Shown here: positions 40,790 to 51,961 of the stretch, piece after piece | Position numbering within the stretch: position 1 is the stretch's first letter | How the letters are laid out: every line of letters begins with the position of its first letter | Origin: Oscillospiraceae bacterium | GTDB taxonomy: Bacteria > Bacillota > Clostridia > Oscillospirales > Oscillospiraceae | Direction of reading: 5' to 3' | DNA: 64,000 bases | Assembly: GCA_020860205.1 (NCBI GenBank) | Contig: JAJBUU010000011.1 | Location: 1-64,000 of the forward strand | Made by a program: the position numbers and the translations under genes | Notes under the pieces: model-generated | Told to the model about the DNA's origin: nothing | What the model saw: the letters and a program-made list of their open reading frames with translations, nothing else | Database searches by the model: none

Positions 40790-42022
40790 ATGGATAAAAC
40801 GGCGTTTTATGCGTTTAGCTATGGCATTTATCTCTTAACAACGCGCGTCGGAACAGAGGACGGCGGATGCATCATCAACACTGCGGTGCAGTGCGCGTCC
40901 GACCCCAAACTGATTTCTATCTGCGTTATCAACCGGAACCACACCTGCGACATGATTCGGGAAAGCGGACGCTTCAATCTCTCTGTTCTTCCGGAAAACG
41001 CGCCCTATTCCGCCATCCGCCACTTCGGGATGCAGAGCGGGCGGGACGTGGACAAATTCGCTTCGCTGCCTGCGTACCCCCGGCTGGAAAACGGCCTGCG
41101 CGTTTCGCCGGAGGGCGTTGCGGTATTCGCCTGCCGTGTGCGCTCCGCCACCGATCTTGGCAGCCACACGCTCTTTGTCGCGGAGGTGGAGGACGCAAAA
41201 ACCTGCTCGGATGCGCGTCCCATGACCTATGCCTACTATCAGGCGCAGGTGAAACCAAAACCGCAGCCGGTGCGGAAATCCGGCTGGCGCTGCAAAATCT
41301 GTGGTTATGTCTACGAGGGTGAAACGCTTCCTGACAATTTCGTCTGTCCGCTGTGCGGTCATGGCGCGGATGATTTTGAAAAAACAGAGGAGATCCTCAA
41401 TCCCGATTTGAAACAAACGAAAGGAGCAACTACAATGAAAAAATGGGTATGTACAGTATGCGGTTATGTCTATGAGGGCGAACAGCCGCCCGCAGAGTGC
41501 CCGACCTGCCATGTCGGTGCGGACAAATTCAAAGAGATGAGCGGCGATGTGAAGCTGGCGGCGCAGCACGAGTTTGGCGTCTATGGCCAGACCGTCAAGA
41601 ACAATCCCGACGTTTCTGATGCAGATAAACAGTACATTCTGGAGCAGCTGAAGGCCAATTTTGATGCGGAATGCAGCGAGGTCGGTATGTACCTCTGCAT
41701 GGCGCGCGTCGCGCACCGCGAGGGTTATCCGGAAATCGGCCTTTACTGGGAAAAGGCCGCTTATGAGGAGGCAGAGCACGCCGCCAAATTTGCGGAGCTG
41801 CTGGGCGAGGAGTGCGAGCCGAACATGAAGGCCGACACCAAGTCCAACCTGGCATGGCGCGTGGACTGCGAATTTGGCGCGACGCAGGGCAAGGTCGATC
41901 TGGCCACCTGCGCCAAGAAGAACAATCTGGACGCCATTCACGACACAGTTCACGAGATGGCGCGCGACGAGGCTCGTCACGGCGTAGCCCTCAAGGGTCT
42001 GCTGGAGCGTTATTTCAAGTAA
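40790..42022 (+). CDS. Flavin reductase-like/rubredoxin (Hrb type) fused in frame to rubredoxin-like/rubrerythrin
   Basis: FMN-binding split-barrel N-terminus, [23 protein letters not shown] rubredoxin, then [25 protein letters not shown] and ferritin-like diiron domain; no stop between them. Confidence 0.88.
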   Translation: MDKTAFYAFSYGIYLLTTRVGTEDGGCIINTAVQCASDPKLISICVINRNHTCDMIRESGRFNLSVLPENAPYSAIRHFGMQSGRDVDKFASLPAYPRLENGLRVSPEGVAVFACRVRSATDLGSHTLFVAEVEDAKTCSDARPMTYAYYQAQVKPKPQPVRKSGWRCKICGYVYEGETLPDNFVCPLCGHGADDFEKTEEILNPDLKQTKGATTMKKWVCTVCGYVYEGEQPPAECPTCHVGADKFKEMSGDVKLAAQHEFGVYGQTVKNNPDVSDADKQYILEQLKANFDAECSEVGMYLCMARVAHREGYPEIGLYWEKAAYEEAEHAAKFAELLGEECEPNMKADTKSNLAWRVDCEFGATQGKVDLATCAKKNNLDAIHDTVHEMARDEARHGVALKGLLERYFK

Positions 42023-42123
42023 TCGCTGTTCCTGCACCGAAAACTGACTGAAACCCTGTCAGAAAAAACGCATCCCCGGCGCGTTCCGCTTCACGGAACG
42101 TGCCGGGGGTGTTTCTTTTGGGA

Positions 42124-43518
42124 TCATCGCGTTTCCGCGATGTAGCGCGCGACGTATACGCCGCTGGCAGAGGCGTGCGAAAGGGAGTGCGTGATACCGC
42201 TGCAATCCCCAATGACAAACAGCCCTTCGTGGCTGGTCTGCAGGTGATCGTCCAGCGAAACTTCCATATTGTAGAATTTGACCTCCACGCCATAAAGCAG
42301 CGTGTCGATATTCGCGGTGCCGGGCGCGACCTTGTCCAGCGCATAGATCATCTCGATGATGCCGTCCAGGATGCGCTTGGGGATCACAAGGCTCAGGTCG
42401 CCGGGCGTGGCGTTCAGCGTTGGAATGGTGAAGCAGTCCCGAATGCGGTCCGGTGTGCTGCGCCGCCCCTGAATGAGGTCGCCAAACCGCTGCACGATGA
42501 CACCGCCGCCCAGCATATTGCTCAGCCGCGCGATGCTCTCGCCGTAGCCGTTGCTGTCCTTGAACGGCTCGGAGAAATGCTTTGCCACCAGCAGTGCAAA
42601 GTTTGTATTCTCTGTCTGGCGCGCCGGATCCTCGTAGCTGTGACCGTTGACCGTGACAATGCCGTTTGTGTTTTCGGTGACCACCGCGCCGCGCGGGTTC
42701 ATGCAGAAAGTGCGCACCAAATCACCGTATTTTTCCGTGCGGTAGACGATTTTGCTCTCATAAAGCTCGTCCGTCAGGTCGGAAAAAACTTCGTAGGGCA
42801 GCTCTACCCGCACGCCGATGTCCACGCGGTTGCTCTTTGTCGTAATGGAAAGCGCGTCGCAGACGCTCTCCATCCACTTGCTGCCGCTGCGTCCAACGGA
42901 GATGATGCACTGTCTGGCTTCAAAAGTTTCGCTCCCTGCGGTGACGCGGTAACCGTTTTCTGTGGCCTCCACCGTGCTGACTGCGGTATGGAACCGGAAT
43001 TCCACCCGGCTTTTCAGCGTTTGGTAAAGGTTTTGCAGCACCACATAGTTGATGTCCGTTCCCAAATGCCGCACGGAGGCGTCCAGCAGATGCAGCCCGT
43101 GGTGCAGCAGCGCTTTCTTCTGTGCGCTGCCCACAGCGGTATAGAGTTTTGTCCCCGCCGCGCCGTTGGCCACGTTGATTTCATCCACATAATGCATCAG
43201 CTCCATCGCCGCATCGCGGCCAATGTAGGCATAGAGCGTGCCACCAAATTCGTTTGTAAAGTTATATTTTCCATCGGAAAACGCGCCCGCGCCGCCAAAA
43301 CCATTCATGATGGAGCAGGGCTTACAGCCGATGCAGGATGTCACGGTTTTGCCGTCGATGGGACAGCGGCGCTGGTCCAGCGGATGGCCGGCTTCCAGCA
43401 CCAGTATGTTCAGCTCCGGGCGCAGGCGGCTCAGCTCATAAGCGGAGAAAATGCCGCCCGGCCCCGCGCCGATAATCAAAACGTCGTATTGCATGGTCAA
43501 ATCATCCCCGGAAATCAA
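42124..43518 (-). CDS. FAD-dependent oxidoreductase
   Basis: DVLIIGAGPGGIFSAYEL dinucleotide-binding motif. Confidence 0.85.
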   Translation of the reverse strand: MISGDDLTMQYDVLIIGAGPGGIFSAYELSRLRPELNILVLEAGHPLDQRRCPIDGKTVTSCIGCKPCSIMNGFGGAGAFSDGKYNFTNEFGGTLYAYIGRDAAMELMHYVDEINVANGAAGTKLYTAVGSAQKKALLHHGLHLLDASVRHLGTDINYVVLQNLYQTLKSRVEFRFHTAVSTVEATENGYRVTAGSETFEARQCIISVGRSGSKWMESVCDALSITTKSNRVDIGVRVELPYEVFSDLTDELYESKIVYRTEKYGDLVRTFCMNPRGAVVTENTNGIVTVNGHSYEDPARQTENTNFALLVAKHFSEPFKDSNGYGESIARLSNMLGGGVIVQRFGDLIQGRRSTPDRIRDCFTIPTLNATPGDLSLVIPKRILDGIIEMIYALDKVAPGTANIDTLLYGVEVKFYNMEVSLDDHLQTSHEGLFVIGDCSGITHSLSHASASGVYVARYIAETR

Positions 43519-44804
43519 CTTTGGTATTCAAATTCCACATCGTAGATGCTGATCGTGTCGCCATCCTTCACGCCAAGCGCTTCCAGACGGTCAAACACGC
43601 CGTTTTCCCGCAGCATCCGGTCAAAATACATCCGGCTCTCATAGTCCGAAAGGTTAACGCGCGCAAGCAGCCGCTGCGCCCATGCGCCCTCCACAGACCA
43701 ATAGTCCTCTGCACAGCGGCGGATCTGCAGCTCTCCGGCCTCCGGCGGTTCCGGTTCCGGCGCAACATAATCCGCTTCATAGCGGAGGACCGGCGGCAGC
43801 ACGGATAGCTCCCCGGCGATTGCCCTGACCAGCTGCGCCGTACCCTGATGTGCGGCGGCGGAGAGTTCAAAAAACGGGCAGCCCTGCGCCTCCACGTGCG
43901 CTTTCAACCTGTCGATGGGCGCACGCTCGCCCGGCGGCAGCAGATCGCACTTGTTTGCCGCAACCAGCATTTTGCGTCCGGCCAGCTCCGAGGAATAGCC
44001 GCGCAGCTCCGTCATAATCGTTTCAAAATCCTCCACCGGGTCGCGCCCTTCGCTGCCGGATACATCCACCAGATGCACCAGCAGACGGCAGCGGTCAATG
44101 TGGCGCAGGAAATCATGCCCCAGTCCCGCGCCCTCGCTTGCGCCCTCGGTAATGCCGGGAATGTCCGCCATAACAAAGCTGACCCCCTCGCCTGCGTAGA
44201 CCACGCCGAGATTGGGAAACAGCGTAGTGAAATGGTAATTGGCGATTTTGGGGTGTGCCTTACTGACAACGGAGAGCAGGGTGGATTTGCCGACGTTGGG
44301 GAAGCCGACCAGTCCCACGTCCGCGAGCAGCTTCAGCTCCAGCACCACCTCGCGGCGCTCGCCGTCCAGTCCCGGCTTTGCAAAGCGGGGAACCTGCCGC
44401 GTTGGCGTGGCAAAGTGCTGGTTGCCCCAGCCGCCGCGCCCGCCCCGCGCGATGACAAACGGTTCATCGTCCGACATATCGTGGAGAATGGCGCCGCTGT
44501 CCCGGTCACGGATGAGCGTACCGCGCGGCACACGGATGGTCAGGCTCTCTCCGTCCCTGCCGGAGCAGCGCTTGCCCTGACCGGGCATCCCGTTGCCAGC
44601 GACATACTTCCGCTTATAACGGAAGTCCATCAGCGTGGACATATGGTCGTCCACCACGGCGATCACGTCGCCGCCGCGCCCGCCGTCGCCGCCGTCCGGG
44701 CCGCCCGCGGCGATATATTTTTCCCGATGGAACGCAACTGCACCGTCGCCGCCGCGTCCTGCGGCGACGGAAATCGCCGCCTTGTCTACAAAAGATGTCG
44801 CCAT
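43515..44804 (-). CDS. obgE: GTPase ObgE/CgtA
   Basis: GGDGAVAFHREKYIAAGGPDGGDGGRGG, GFPNVGKSTLL, C-terminal OCT domain. Confidence 0.95.
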   Translation of the reverse strand: MATSFVDKAAISVAAGRGGDGAVAFHREKYIAAGGPDGGDGGRGGDVIAVVDDHMSTLMDFRYKRKYVAGNGMPGQGKRCSGRDGESLTIRVPRGTLIRDRDSGAILHDMSDDEPFVIARGGRGGWGNQHFATPTRQVPRFAKPGLDGERREVVLELKLLADVGLVGFPNVGKSTLLSVVSKAHPKIANYHFTTLFPNLGVVYAGEGVSFVMADIPGITEGASEGAGLGHDFLRHIDRCRLLVHLVDVSGSEGRDPVEDFETIMTELRGYSSELAGRKMLVAANKCDLLPPGERAPIDRLKAHVEAQGCPFFELSAAAHQGTAQLVRAIAGELSVLPPVLRYEADYVAPEPEPPEAGELQIRRCAEDYWSVEGAWAQRLLARVNLSDYESRMYFDRMLRENGVFDRLEALGVKDGDTISIYDVEFEYQS

Positions 44805-44891
44805 AGAAAAAACTGTCCCTCCGTCGTGCCTGTTCCAAGAAAAAGGCCGGACAGTGATCCTGTCCGGCCTTTGCGTTGTTTTTGCAATCCC

Positions 44892-45155
44892 TTACTGCTG
44901 CGCGGCTTCATAAACAGAAACCTGCTTGCGATCTCTGCCAAGGCGCTCGAAGCGCACGGTGCCATCCACGAGGGAATAGAGCGTGTCGTCCTTGCCTTTG
45001 CCAACATTGGTGCCGGGGTGAATTTTGGTTCCGCGCTGCCGGACAAGGATGTTGCCTGCCAGTACAAACTGACCATCCGCGCGCTTGGGGCCAAGACGCT
45101 TTGATTTGCTGTCACGGCCGTTTTTGGTGGAACCCATACCTTTTTTATGCGCCAT
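44892..45155 (-). CDS. rpmA: Large ribosomal subunit protein bL27
   Basis: [38 protein letters not shown]. Confidence 0.95.
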   Translation of the reverse strand: MAHKKGMGSTKNGRDSKSKRLGPKRADGQFVLAGNILVRQRGTKIHPGTNVGKGKDDTLYSLVDGTVRFERLGRDRKQVSVYEAAQQ

Positions 45156-45218
45156 TTCGGTTTTACACCTCCATCTGTCAATCTTCTCTGTGCGAGCCGG
45201 AAAAAAACCGGAGCGCAC

Positions 45219-45536
45219 TCAGGCGTTGATCGTTTCGATCTGCACCTTGGTGTAGGGCTGTCTGTGACCCTGCGTGCGGCTGTAACCCTTTTTGGGCTTC
45301 ATCTTGAAAACGCGGATCTTGCGGCCACGCCCGTTTTTCTCGACCTTTGCGGTGACGCTTGCGCCGGAGACGGCGGGCGTTCCGAACACGGCTTCCTTGC
45401 CGTCCTCCAGGACCGCGAGAACCTGATCGAACGTTACGGTGTCGCCGGCTTCGACGTTCAGCTTTTCGATAAAGAGAACATCGCCCTCGGCAACGCGGTA
45501 CTGCTTGCCGCCGGTTACGATGATTGCGTGCTTCAT
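45219..45536 (-). CDS. rplU: Large ribosomal subunit protein bL21
   Basis: [26 protein letters not shown]. Confidence 0.95.
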   Translation of the reverse strand: MKHAIIVTGGKQYRVAEGDVLFIEKLNVEAGDTVTFDQVLAVLEDGKEAVFGTPAVSGASVTAKVEKNGRGRKIRVFKMKPKKGYSRTQGHRQPYTKVQIETINA

Positions 45537-45539
45537 TTC

Positions 45540-45640
45540 CCTGTTGCACCTGCCTTTCTGTTTGCAGACTCGCTTTTCAGGCGGGAGAGACAATGTAGCT
45601 CTCCGCTTGCAGCCTTTACAATGCGGCCTTAATACTTTAT
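45540..45640 (-). ncRNA. Possible L21 leader (ribosomal protein leader)
   Basis: Structured 5' region with several short stems directly upstream of rplU; family membership not verified. Confidence 0.35.
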
Positions 45641-45842
45641 CACTCCCGCGCGGGAATGTCAATCATTTTTTTCTGCGTTCGGAGCAGCAGTATTTCTTTT
45701 GCAGCGAACACGGCAGGTTTTCTCATGAAGCGGGGCATCCAGCCGCCGGCGGAGCTGGTTTTCCATGTCCCGGTGACTGCGTACTGCGGGGCAAATGATT
45801 GAAGATTGGCCAGAGAAGTGATGAAAGAGCGGCAATCTTCCC

Positions 45843-47252
45843 TTATTTCCCGTTTTCCTCATACACAGCCAACACGCCCTTATAGGTCATGTAGCAGTCG
45901 AATTTGGAAACCACCTCAAAGGGAGCGTGCATACTCAGAACGGGGACGCCTGCATCTATGGTGGAGATATTGCGCTTGGACATGAACATGGCAACGGTGC
46001 CGCCGCCGCCCTGATCCACCTTGCCAAGCTCCGCCATCTGCCAGACTACGCCGCGTTTTTCAAAAATGCCGCGCAGTTTCCCAACGGTTTCCGCGTCCGC
46101 GTCGTTCGTGCCGGACTTACCGCGCGCCCCGGTGTATTTGCTGATGCCCATACCATAGTTGGCTTTGGCGTTGTTGCGCTTTTCGCTGACCTCCGGATAA
46201 ACGGGGTCGAAGGCATTGCACACATCGGCGGAGATGCACAGGCTTTTTTCAAAGCAGCGGCGTTTCTCCACGCCCTGCGCGGCGCAAAGGTCCTCCATAA
46301 AACACTCGAACGCCTCGCTCTGCATCCCGGAGGTGCCCTCCGAGCCGATCTCCTCCTTGTCCGCCAGAATGCACACGGCGGTCTTTTCCGGCGTATGCAG
46401 GTCAAAGAGCGCCTTCAGCTCGGCATAAGCGCAGACGCGGTCATCGTGGCCATAGCCGCCGATGAAACTGCGATCCAATCCAATGTCGCGCGTGGGAAGG
46501 GCGGGAACGGCCTCCAGCTCGGCAGATAGGAAGTCCTCCTCCGTGATGCCGTAGCGGTCGTTCAAAATGCTCAGCACCGCCAGCTTGACGCGCTCCTTTC
46601 CCTCGTCGGCATAAGGCACGCTGCCCGCAAGCAGGTTCAGGTTTTCGCCCTTGATAATCTCCGGTCCTTTTTTCTGCATCTGTTCCCCGGCAAGGTGCGG
46701 CAGCAGGTCGGTGATGACAAACTGCGGGTCCTCCGCATCGCGCCCGATGACAATCTCCACTGTTTCCCCGTTTTTCAGCGCCACCACGCCGTGCAGTTCC
46801 AGCGGGATCGTCACCCACTGATATTTTTTGATGCCGCCGTAATAATGCGTCTTGAAATAAGCCATCTCCCCGTCCTCATAAAGCGGGAGCTGCTTCAAAT
46901 CCAGCCGCGGCGAGTCCACATGGGCGGCGGCCACGGTGCAGCCATCGCTGAGCGGCTGTTCGCCAATCACGGCAAGCAGCAGCGCCTTGCCCCGGTTGGA
47001 GCGATAGAGCTTCATCCCCGGCTGGATCGCCATCCCCGGCGTAAACGGGACAAAGCCGCGCGCTTCCGCCTGTGTGATCGCCTCCCGCACGGCTTCGCGC
47101 TCGGTGCGCGCTGCATCCAGAAATGCCTTGTAGCCGTTGCAGTAATCCTCCAGCGCCAGCCGCTCCGCCGTGTCGATCAGGTCATAGCCGTTTTTCTGCC
47201 GGTATAGGAGCTGCTCCCGCAGCGCTTCATTTTCTTTTTTCTGTTCCTCCAT
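45843..47252 (-). CDS. M18 family aminopeptidase
   Basis: AAAHVDSPRLDLKQLPLYED, GGYGHDDRVCAYAELKALF, LADKEEIGSEGTSGMQS. Confidence 0.92.
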   Translation of the reverse strand: MEEQKKENEALREQLLYRQKNGYDLIDTAERLALEDYCNGYKAFLDAARTEREAVREAITQAEARGFVPFTPGMAIQPGMKLYRSNRGKALLLAVIGEQPLSDGCTVAAAHVDSPRLDLKQLPLYEDGEMAYFKTHYYGGIKKYQWVTIPLELHGVVALKNGETVEIVIGRDAEDPQFVITDLLPHLAGEQMQKKGPEIIKGENLNLLAGSVPYADEGKERVKLAVLSILNDRYGITEEDFLSAELEAVPALPTRDIGLDRSFIGGYGHDDRVCAYAELKALFDLHTPEKTAVCILADKEEIGSEGTSGMQSEAFECFMEDLCAAQGVEKRRCFEKSLCISADVCNAFDPVYPEVSEKRNNAKANYGMGISKYTGARGKSGTNDADAETVGKLRGIFEKRGVVWQMAELGKVDQGGGGTVAMFMSKRNISTIDAGVPVLSMHAPFEVVSKFDCYMTYKGVLAVYEENGK

Positions 47253-48453
47253 GTTTGCATACCTCCGTGAAAAAATCCTTGCATTTTTGTTCAAACGCAG
47301 CCTGTGTGCCATCGTTGTGCAGCACATAGGCGCAGTGCGTTTCAAAGTAATCGTCGCTCCGCTGCGCGGCGATGCGCGCCCTTGCCATTTCATCCGTGAT
47401 ACCGTCGCGCGCCGTCAGACGCGCCACGCGGCGCTCCAGCGGCGCTGTAACCGCGATGTTGCAGGTCGTTCTGCCGCCAAGTGGAATATCCAGCAGGCCG
47501 ATTGCGTCCACTGCGGCGATCGTGCCGCCGCGCATGGCGAAGTCTGTCAGCCGCGCTTCCATCTCGTGCTCGACATATTTGTGTGTGATGCGGTTCAGCT
47601 CCGCCAGCGCCGCAGGGTCGGAGAACACCAGCGCGCCCAGGCGCTTTCGGTTCAGGATGTTGCCATCGTAAACGCCGCCGAAGCGCGCTTCTATTTCCGT
47701 GCGCATCGCAACGCTTTGCACGGTCAGCGTGTGATAAACCGCGTCCGCGTCCAGAACCAGCGCGCCCATCTCCTCCAGCGTATGCAGCGCCGTGGTCTTG
47801 CCGCTGCCGCTGCCGCCCGTGATACCGAACACGGTCAGATTTTCGCGCAGCACGGCGGCGATTTCCGCCGCATCCAGCGCGCCGCCGCGCAGCACACGAT
47901 AAGGCGCGCAGCTCATGTCCAGCACTGTGGACGCCAGACCGAGTTCGCTCTCGCCGCCGTCCAGAATCGCATCAATGTGTCCGTCAAAATACGCAGCGAC
48001 CTCCGAAACGGTGCGCGGGCTGGGCGCGCCGCTGGGGTTTGCGGAAGGCGCGGCGAGCGGAAATTCACACGCCCGCAGCAGCGCGCAGGTCAGCGGATGG
48101 TCGGGACAGCGCAGACCGATGGTTTCCCCACCGGCGCGCACCACCGGCGCTTCCAGCCCTCTGGAACGCAGCACAATGGTGAGCGGTCCCGGCCAGAATT
48201 TTTCCGCCAGCGCCGCCGCGCCCGATGGAACATCCGTCCCATAGCGCCCAAGCGCGTCCGCGTCCGGCACCAGCAGGCTCAACGGTTTGACCGCCGGTCG
48301 GCCCTTGACCTCATAAACGCGGCGTACCGCGGAGTCCGAGAGTGCGTTGCAGGCGAGGCCATAGACCGTTTCCGTCGGCACGGCGACTACGCCGCCGCCG
48401 CGCAAAATCTCTGCTGCGCGCCGGGTGTCTCCGGCCAGCAATTCGGTTTTCAT
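47227..48453 (-). CDS. TsaC/YrdC threonylcarbamoyl-AMP synthase fused to dephospho-CoA kinase (CoaE)
   Basis: N-terminal GGVVAVPTETVYGLACNA...KGRPAVKPLSLLV; C-terminal VFGITGGSGSGKTTALHTLEEMGALVLDADAVYHTL. Confidence 0.92.
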   Translation of the reverse strand: MKTELLAGDTRRAAEILRGGGVVAVPTETVYGLACNALSDSAVRRVYEVKGRPAVKPLSLLVPDADALGRYGTDVPSGAAALAEKFWPGPLTIVLRSRGLEAPVVRAGGETIGLRCPDHPLTCALLRACEFPLAAPSANPSGAPSPRTVSEVAAYFDGHIDAILDGGESELGLASTVLDMSCAPYRVLRGGALDAAEIAAVLRENLTVFGITGGSGSGKTTALHTLEEMGALVLDADAVYHTLTVQSVAMRTEIEARFGGVYDGNILNRKRLGALVFSDPAALAELNRITHKYVEHEMEARLTDFAMRGGTIAAVDAIGLLDIPLGGRTTCNIAVTAPLERRVARLTARDGITDEMARARIAAQRSDDYFETHCAYVLHNDGTQAAFEQKCKDFFTEVCKHGGTEKRK

Positions 48454-49532
48454 ATCGCATCGCCTCCTGTGTCCGCAGCGGTCAGCCGCGCCGCCTGATC
48501 CACGGCGGTCAGTGCGTCAATCAGCGGGTCAAGCTCCCCGTTCAAAACCGCAGGAAGCGGAAAGCTCCTGCCCTCCCCTGTCAGCCGATGATCCGTCGCC
48601 TGTCCGCGCAGAAAATAATAAGTGCGGATCTTCTCGCTGCGCGCCGCGCCGCCGACCTGGCTGCGTCGCACCGCCGCCACATCCGCGCTCTGGCGCTGCT
48701 GCGCCACTTCATAAAGCCGGGCACGCAGGATTTTCAGCGCGCGATCCTTATTCTTATACTGGCTCCGTTCATCCTGACACTCCACCACCATACCGGTTGG
48801 GAGATGCGTGACGCGGATGGCGGTTTCCGTCTTGTTGACCTTTTGACCGCCCGCGCCGGAGGAGCGGAAGGTGTCTATCTTCAGCTCGGCAGGATCGATG
48901 GAAAGCTCCACCTCCTCCATCTCCGGCAGCACCGCGACCGTGGCGGTCGAGGTCTGGATGCGGCCATTGGATTCGGTTTCCGGAATGCGCTTGACACAAT
49001 GGGTACCGGCTTCAAATTTCAGGCGCGACCACGCGCCCTCACCCTCCACGATGCAGCTGATCTCCCGGAAGCCGCCCAGCTCGGTGGCATTGACATAACC
49101 CGGTTCCACCCGCCAGCCGCGCCGCTCTGCATAGAGCGCATACATCCGGTAAAGGTCGGCGGCAAACAGCGCGGCCTCCTCGCCGCCGGTTCCGGCGCGC
49201 AGTTCCAAAATCACGTTGCGCTGATCCCGTGGGTCGCGCGGCAGCAGCAGTGTGCGCAGCGTCTGTTCCGCCTGCGGCAGCGCCGCGCGCACCTCCGCCA
49301 GCTCGCTCTGCGCCAGCTCCTTCAAATCGGGGTCGGTCAGCAGGGTTTTTGCCTCCTGCTCCGTCTGCTTCAGCTGCGTATAATGGCGATAAGCCTCCGC
49401 CAGCGGCAGCAGCTCCTTTTGCTCTCTGGCCAGCGCCGCGTAAGCGGAGGGGTCGGAATAGACCGCCGGGTCGTCCATTTGTGCGCAAATCTGCTCATAT
49501 CGTTTCATCACGCCGTCCAGCTTTTCCAGCAT
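48450..49532 (-). CDS. prfA: Peptide chain release factor 1
   Basis: RIPETES (PxT), RSSGAGGQKVNKTETAIRVTH; overlaps the tsaC-coaE start. Confidence 0.93.
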   Translation of the reverse strand: MLEKLDGVMKRYEQICAQMDDPAVYSDPSAYAALAREQKELLPLAEAYRHYTQLKQTEQEAKTLLTDPDLKELAQSELAEVRAALPQAEQTLRTLLLPRDPRDQRNVILELRAGTGGEEAALFAADLYRMYALYAERRGWRVEPGYVNATELGGFREISCIVEGEGAWSRLKFEAGTHCVKRIPETESNGRIQTSTATVAVLPEMEEVELSIDPAELKIDTFRSSGAGGQKVNKTETAIRVTHLPTGMVVECQDERSQYKNKDRALKILRARLYEVAQQRQSADVAAVRRSQVGGAARSEKIRTYYFLRGQATDHRLTGEGRSFPLPAVLNGELDPLIDALTAVDQAARLTAADTGGDAI

Positions 49533-49761
49533 ATGCCATTCCTCCCTGTTCACGGTTTACCCTGCTGATTATAACACAGGCGTTCCGGTTTGTAAACTTT
49601 TCTGTGGGGGCTGCCAATGGGACGAAAAGCAGTTATTAAAACTGTACCCCGGAAAATGGATACAGGTTTTTGTAAGGCAGCTTCCCCCCTGTTTCGTGGC
49701 AAACAGGTACACAAAATCCACATCGTATGAAACTGCATCGGGGAATTTAATGTGCTCATGA

Positions 49762-49815
49762 AAAAAATAACGGCGTAGCCGGATGATCTGCATACCAGTC
49801 TACGCCGTTATTTTT
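49762..49815. terminator. Hairpin/terminator downstream of glnA
   Basis: AAAATAACGGCGTAG ... CTACGCCGTTATTTTTTT. Confidence 0.7.
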
Positions 49816-49864
49816 TTGAGAGATTAAAAATTTCTAAGTTGCACAGCCTTTAACGGAGCGTTTG

Positions 49865-51961
49865 TTATACGCGGTAGAGCAGGTTGCCGTAGCTGGGATA
49901 GGGCCACGCTTCCTTGCTGACGATATCCTCCAGTGCATCGGCGGTTTCGCGGACGCGGCTCATTTGCGGCATGACGGTGTTCCGATAAGCCAGCGCGCGC
50001 TCGGTGAGCGGCTCGATTTGCGCGGTTTCCGCTGTGACGGCATCCAGCGCCTGACGGCGGCAATGCAGTTCATCGCAGAGGGTGGAAACATCATGCAGCA
50101 GCTCGGTTTCCGCTGCGCAGGGGAATGCAGCGCTCCCACCGCCGGCGCGTCCCTTTGCGTCAATGGTTTCCGCAAGGCCGCGCCCATAGCCAATCACTGC
50201 GGGCAGAATATCCCGCCGTACCATCTCGCTCATCACGCAGGCGTCTATATTGATCTGTTTGCAGTAATTCTCCAGCAGGATATCCATTACGGCAGCCATC
50301 TCTGTCCGGCTCATCACATGGTGCCGCTCGAACAGCTCCACGTTTTTCTCGTCCATCAGATGCGGGATCGCCTCCGCGCTGGAGGGATAATTGGAAAGCC
50401 CGCGCCGCGTCGCTTCCGCGATCCATTCCTCGCTGTAACCGTTTCCGGAGAAGATGATGCGGCTGTGGTCGCGCATGGTTTCCAAAATCAGGGCATCCAC
50501 TGCGGCCTGTATGTCCTCCGCGCCCTCCATGCGCTCGGCAAAAACGCGCAGGGACTCCGCAACAATGGTGTTCAGCACCGTGTTGCAGTCTGCCGCAGAC
50601 ATACTGGACCCAAGGGAACGGAACTCAAACTTGTTTCCGGTGAACGCGAACGGGGAGGTGCGGTTGCGGTCAGTGTTGTCGCGCGGAATATCCAAAACCG
50701 CGCCTGCGCCCAGCTTGAGCATCTGCGTCGCGCGGCTGGCATAATCCGGATGTCCGGCGTAAGAGGTCAGAAACGCCTCCAAATCCTCGCCCAGAAACAT
50801 GGAGATGATGGCAGGCGGCGCTTCAAATCCGCCCAGACGGTTGTCGTTGCTGGCGCAGGAAACGGAATAACGCAGCAGATCCTGGTATTCATCCACCGCA
50901 CGGATAACGGCGCAGACAAAGAGCAGGAAACGCACGTTTTCCTCCTGCGTTTTGCCAGGAGAGAGCAGGTTAATCCCGGTATCCGTGGAAAGTCCCCAGT
51001 TGTTGTGCTTGCCGCTGCCGTTGATACCGGCGAAGGGCTTTTCGTGCAGCAGACAGGTCAGGGAATGGCGGCGCGCCACCTTTTTCATGACCTCCATCAT
51101 CATCTGGTTGTGATCCACCGCGATGTTGCATTTGGCAAAGACAGGCGCCAGCTCATGCTGCGCGGGCGCGACCTCGTTGTGCTCTGTCTTGGCCGGAATA
51201 CCGAGCTTCCACAGCTCGTCGTTCAAATCCTGCATGAAGTCCGCAACGCGGATCTTCAGCGCGCCGTAATAGTGGTCGTCCATCTCCTGCCCCTTTGGCG
51301 GACGCGCGCCAAACAGGGTGTGGCCGGTATAGATCAAATCCTTGCGCTTGTTGTAGCGCTCGCGATCCACCAAAAAATATTCCTGCTCCAGACCGACGGT
51401 GGAATAGACGCTGCCGCACTTTGTACCGAAAAATTTCAGTACACGCTGCGCCTGCGTATTCAGGGCGGTCATGGAGCGCAGCAGCGGCGTCTTTTTGTCC
51501 AGCGCGTGACCGCCATAAGAGCAGAAGGCGGTCGGGATACACAGCACATTGCCCTTGATAAAGGCGTAGCTGCTGGGGTCCCACGCGGTATAGCCGCGCG
51601 CTTCAAATGTGGCGCGCAGACCACCGGACGGGAAGGACGAGCCATCCGCCTCGCCGCGGATCAGCGTTTTGCCGGAAAACTCCATCAATACGCCGCCGTC
51701 TCCGTTCGGGGTGAGGAAGCTCTCGTGTTTTTCGGCGGTGAAGCCGGTGTGCGGCTGGAACCAGTGGGCGTAATGCGTCGCGCCGTTTTCCAGCGCCCAT
51801 GTGCGCATACCGTCCGCGACGGCATCCGCGGTGGATAAATCCATCTGCGCTCCGGCGTCCACCGTGCGCCTGAGCGCATCGAACGCCTCCGGGGTAAGGT
51901 AGTGACGCATGGCGCGTTCATTGAACACCATGCTGCCGAACAGCTCGGACAGGTTTGTCAT
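49865..51961 (-). CDS. glnA: Glutamine synthetase type III
   Basis: GSIII N-terminus [59 protein letters not shown]. Confidence 0.93.
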   Translation of the reverse strand: MTNLSELFGSMVFNERAMRHYLTPEAFDALRRTVDAGAQMDLSTADAVADGMRTWALENGATHYAHWFQPHTGFTAEKHESFLTPNGDGGVLMEFSGKTLIRGEADGSSFPSGGLRATFEARGYTAWDPSSYAFIKGNVLCIPTAFCSYGGHALDKKTPLLRSMTALNTQAQRVLKFFGTKCGSVYSTVGLEQEYFLVDRERYNKRKDLIYTGHTLFGARPPKGQEMDDHYYGALKIRVADFMQDLNDELWKLGIPAKTEHNEVAPAQHELAPVFAKCNIAVDHNQMMMEVMKKVARRHSLTCLLHEKPFAGINGSGKHNNWGLSTDTGINLLSPGKTQEENVRFLLFVCAVIRAVDEYQDLLRYSVSCASNDNRLGGFEAPPAIISMFLGEDLEAFLTSYAGHPDYASRATQMLKLGAGAVLDIPRDNTDRNRTSPFAFTGNKFEFRSLGSSMSAADCNTVLNTIVAESLRVFAERMEGAEDIQAAVDALILETMRDHSRIIFSGNGYSEEWIAEATRRGLSNYPSSAEAIPHLMDEKNVELFERHHVMSRTEMAAVMDILLENYCKQINIDACVMSEMVRRDILPAVIGYGRGLAETIDAKGRAGGGSAAFPCAAETELLHDVSTLCDELHCRRQALDAVTAETAQIEPLTERALAYRNTVMPQMSRVRETADALEDIVSKEAWPYPSYGNLLYRV

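Noticed and set aside
49640-49700. Possible IS-type terminal repeat (ACTGTACCCCGGAAAATGGATACAGG)
   Set aside because: No matching second end or transposase nearby.
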